Shown: piece after piece, positions 6,515-7,177 of the stretch
How the letters are laid out: the number at the start of each line of letters is the position of its first letter
How positions within the stretch are numbered: the first letter of the stretch is position 1
DNA from: Akkermansiaceae bacterium UBA4145
GTDB taxonomy: Bacteria; Verrucomicrobiota; Verrucomicrobiia; Verrucomicrobiales; Akkermansiaceae
Direction of reading: 5' to 3'
NCBI GenBank assembly: GCA_002380675.1
Contig: DFWB01000102.1
Span: 1,050-8,226, forward strand
Length of the DNA stretch: 7,177 nt
Notes under the pieces: generated by a model
The model's input: the letters and a program-made list of their open reading frames with translations, nothing else
Database searches by the model: none
What the model was told of the DNA's origin: nothing
Position numbers and translations under genes: made by a program

Positions 6515-7174
6515 ATGGCCGGGACAGATACAGACGATGACCTCCCCGACGTACCGATGTCGGATACCCTCAAGCAATCCTCTGCCGATCGGCTGAAGGA
6601 TGCCGATGCGGAGGTGGATAAGGGTGGGCATCCACCTGCTAAAAGTGATGGATTCCCGCGAAGAGAGTTCTGCAGCATAGCTCTTGGCGGCGCGATTGTT
6701 GCAGTGCCAACTGTGGTCGGTCTACGGGTAGCTCTGAGTCCGCTGTTCAGCGGTGATTCCGGGGGGATTCTAGCGCGCCTGACGACTCTTGACAGTCTCG
6801 CAGTAGGCGGTCCACCACAGGCGTTCAAGGTCATTGCCGACAAGTCCGACGCGTGGACGACCTACAAGGACCTTCCTCTGGGGCTCGTGTATGCGCAGAG
6901 AGTTGCGGAGCGGGATGTCATAGTGTTCAGCGCCAGTTGTCCCCATGCGGGGTGTGCGGTGGAGTATCGTAACGAGGGTGATCGCGGGGAGCACTATTAT
7001 TGTCCGTGCCACGAGAGCAGTTTCAAGACGGATGGTAGTCTGGCCCCGGATAATACCCAGGCAAAGCGGGGGCTCGATACTCTGGAGGTTATCGAGGAAA
7101 AGCTCGAGCAAGGTGAAGTATGGATTCGCTTCCAGAAATTCAAGGCAGGCATTTCAGAGAAGAAAGCGGTCTGA
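6515..7174 (+). CDS. Rieske [2Fe-2S] iron-sulfur subunit of a cytochrome bc-type complex
   Basis: A 219-residue protein. An acidic, polar N-terminal tail of about 46 residues precedes P-R49-R50-E-F, a twin-arginine-like motif, and one membrane segment (about 55-75), as in uncleaved Tat-anchored Rieske proteins. C142-P-H144-A-G-C147 and C163-P-C165-H166-E-S168 are the two cluster boxes: by analogy with bc1 proteins, C142, H144, C163 and H166 bind the [2Fe-2S] cluster and C147/C165 form the disulfide. S168 keeps the cluster hydrogen-bonding Ser, but F170 sits where many high-potential proteins have Tyr, and the usual Gly-Pro-Ala Pro loop is replaced by TQAKR (181-185). Its role would be to take an electron from quinol and pass it to a cytochrome c. 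The stop overlaps a following ATG at 7174, as expected before a cytochrome b gene. ATG 6557 is an alternative start. No Shine-Dalgarno is seen. It may head its own operon, 138 bp after the oxidoreductase. Confidence 0.92.
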   Translation: MAGTDTDDDLPDVPMSDTLKQSSADRLKDADAEVDKGGHPPAKSDGFPRREFCSIALGGAIVAVPTVVGLRVALSPLFSGDSGGILARLTTLDSLAVGGPPQAFKVIADKSDAWTTYKDLPLGLVYAQRVAERDVIVFSASCPHAGCAVEYRNEGDRGEHYYCPCHESSFKTDGSLAPDNTQAKRGLDTLEVIEEKLEQGEVWIRFQKFKAGISEKKAV

Positions 7175-7177
7175 TGA
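7174..7177 (+). other. Possible start codon of the next gene, overlapping the Rieske stop
   Basis: The last bases read TGATGA, so ATG at 7174-7176 shares one base with the Rieske stop TGA (7172-7174). Such TGATG junctions usually mark translational coupling. In bc-complex operons the Rieske gene is commonly followed by cytochrome b. Only one codon is visible, so the product is not readable. Confidence 0.35.

Noticed and set aside
5699..6631. A 310-residue open frame on the minus strand
   Set aside because: It lies antisense to the well-supported oxidoreductase gene and into the Rieske gene. The translation has no recognisable domain and is rich in Arg, Pro and Gly as expected for an opposite-strand shadow.

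Overview
The window looks like chromosomal DNA of a free-living heterotroph from the PVC superphylum (Planctomycetota or Verrucomicrobiota). The main evidence is a secreted DUF1549/DUF1553 (PSCyt2/PSD1) protein with the CARCHDH motif and a Tat-exported Gfo/Idh/MocA oxidoreductase carrying QKP in place of EKP; both families are greatly expanded in those phyla. The exact lineage cannot be fixed from this sequence. No tRNA, rRNA, CRISPR array, transposase or integrase is visible.

Layout. (1) Bases 1-1731, minus strand: a DUF1549/DUF1553 protein, 577 codons seen, with its C-terminal part cut off by the left window edge. (2) Bases 1732-2052: a divergent intergenic region. On its right it holds a good sigma70-like promoter (TTGCCA, 17 bp, TATACT) for the rightward genes. 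On its left it holds weaker leftward promoter candidates and a 9-bp direct repeat next to the DUF1549 start. (3) Bases 2053-6376, plus strand: three genes with gaps of 75 and 88 bp and no convincing terminator between them. They encode a two-domain glycosyltransferase (GT4-like plus GT2-like), a PfkB kinase most like 2-keto-3-deoxygluconate kinase, and a Tat-exported Gfo/Idh/MocA oxidoreductase. (4) Bases 6515-7174, plus strand: a membrane-anchored Rieske [2Fe-2S] protein. Its stop codon overlaps an ATG at 7174, probably the start of the next subunit gene of a cytochrome bc-type complex.

How the genes may work together. The kinase (cytoplasmic sugar-acid breakdown), the exported sugar-type oxidoreductase and the DUF1549/DUF1553 protein all fit a polysaccharide-degrading lifestyle. 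The glycosyltransferase would build surface glycans. The Rieske gene probably begins a separate respiratory operon. No sequence evidence ties these genes into one pathway, so the grouping is inference.

The most noteworthy points are the GT4-GT2 fusion with a signal-like hydrophobic tail, the non-canonical Rieske cluster surroundings (Phe at the usual Tyr position, no Gly-Pro-Ala Pro loop), the lack of Shine-Dalgarno sequences before all five start codons, and the repeat-flanked TATAAT next to the DUF1549 start. I do not see a clearly new multi-gene system.
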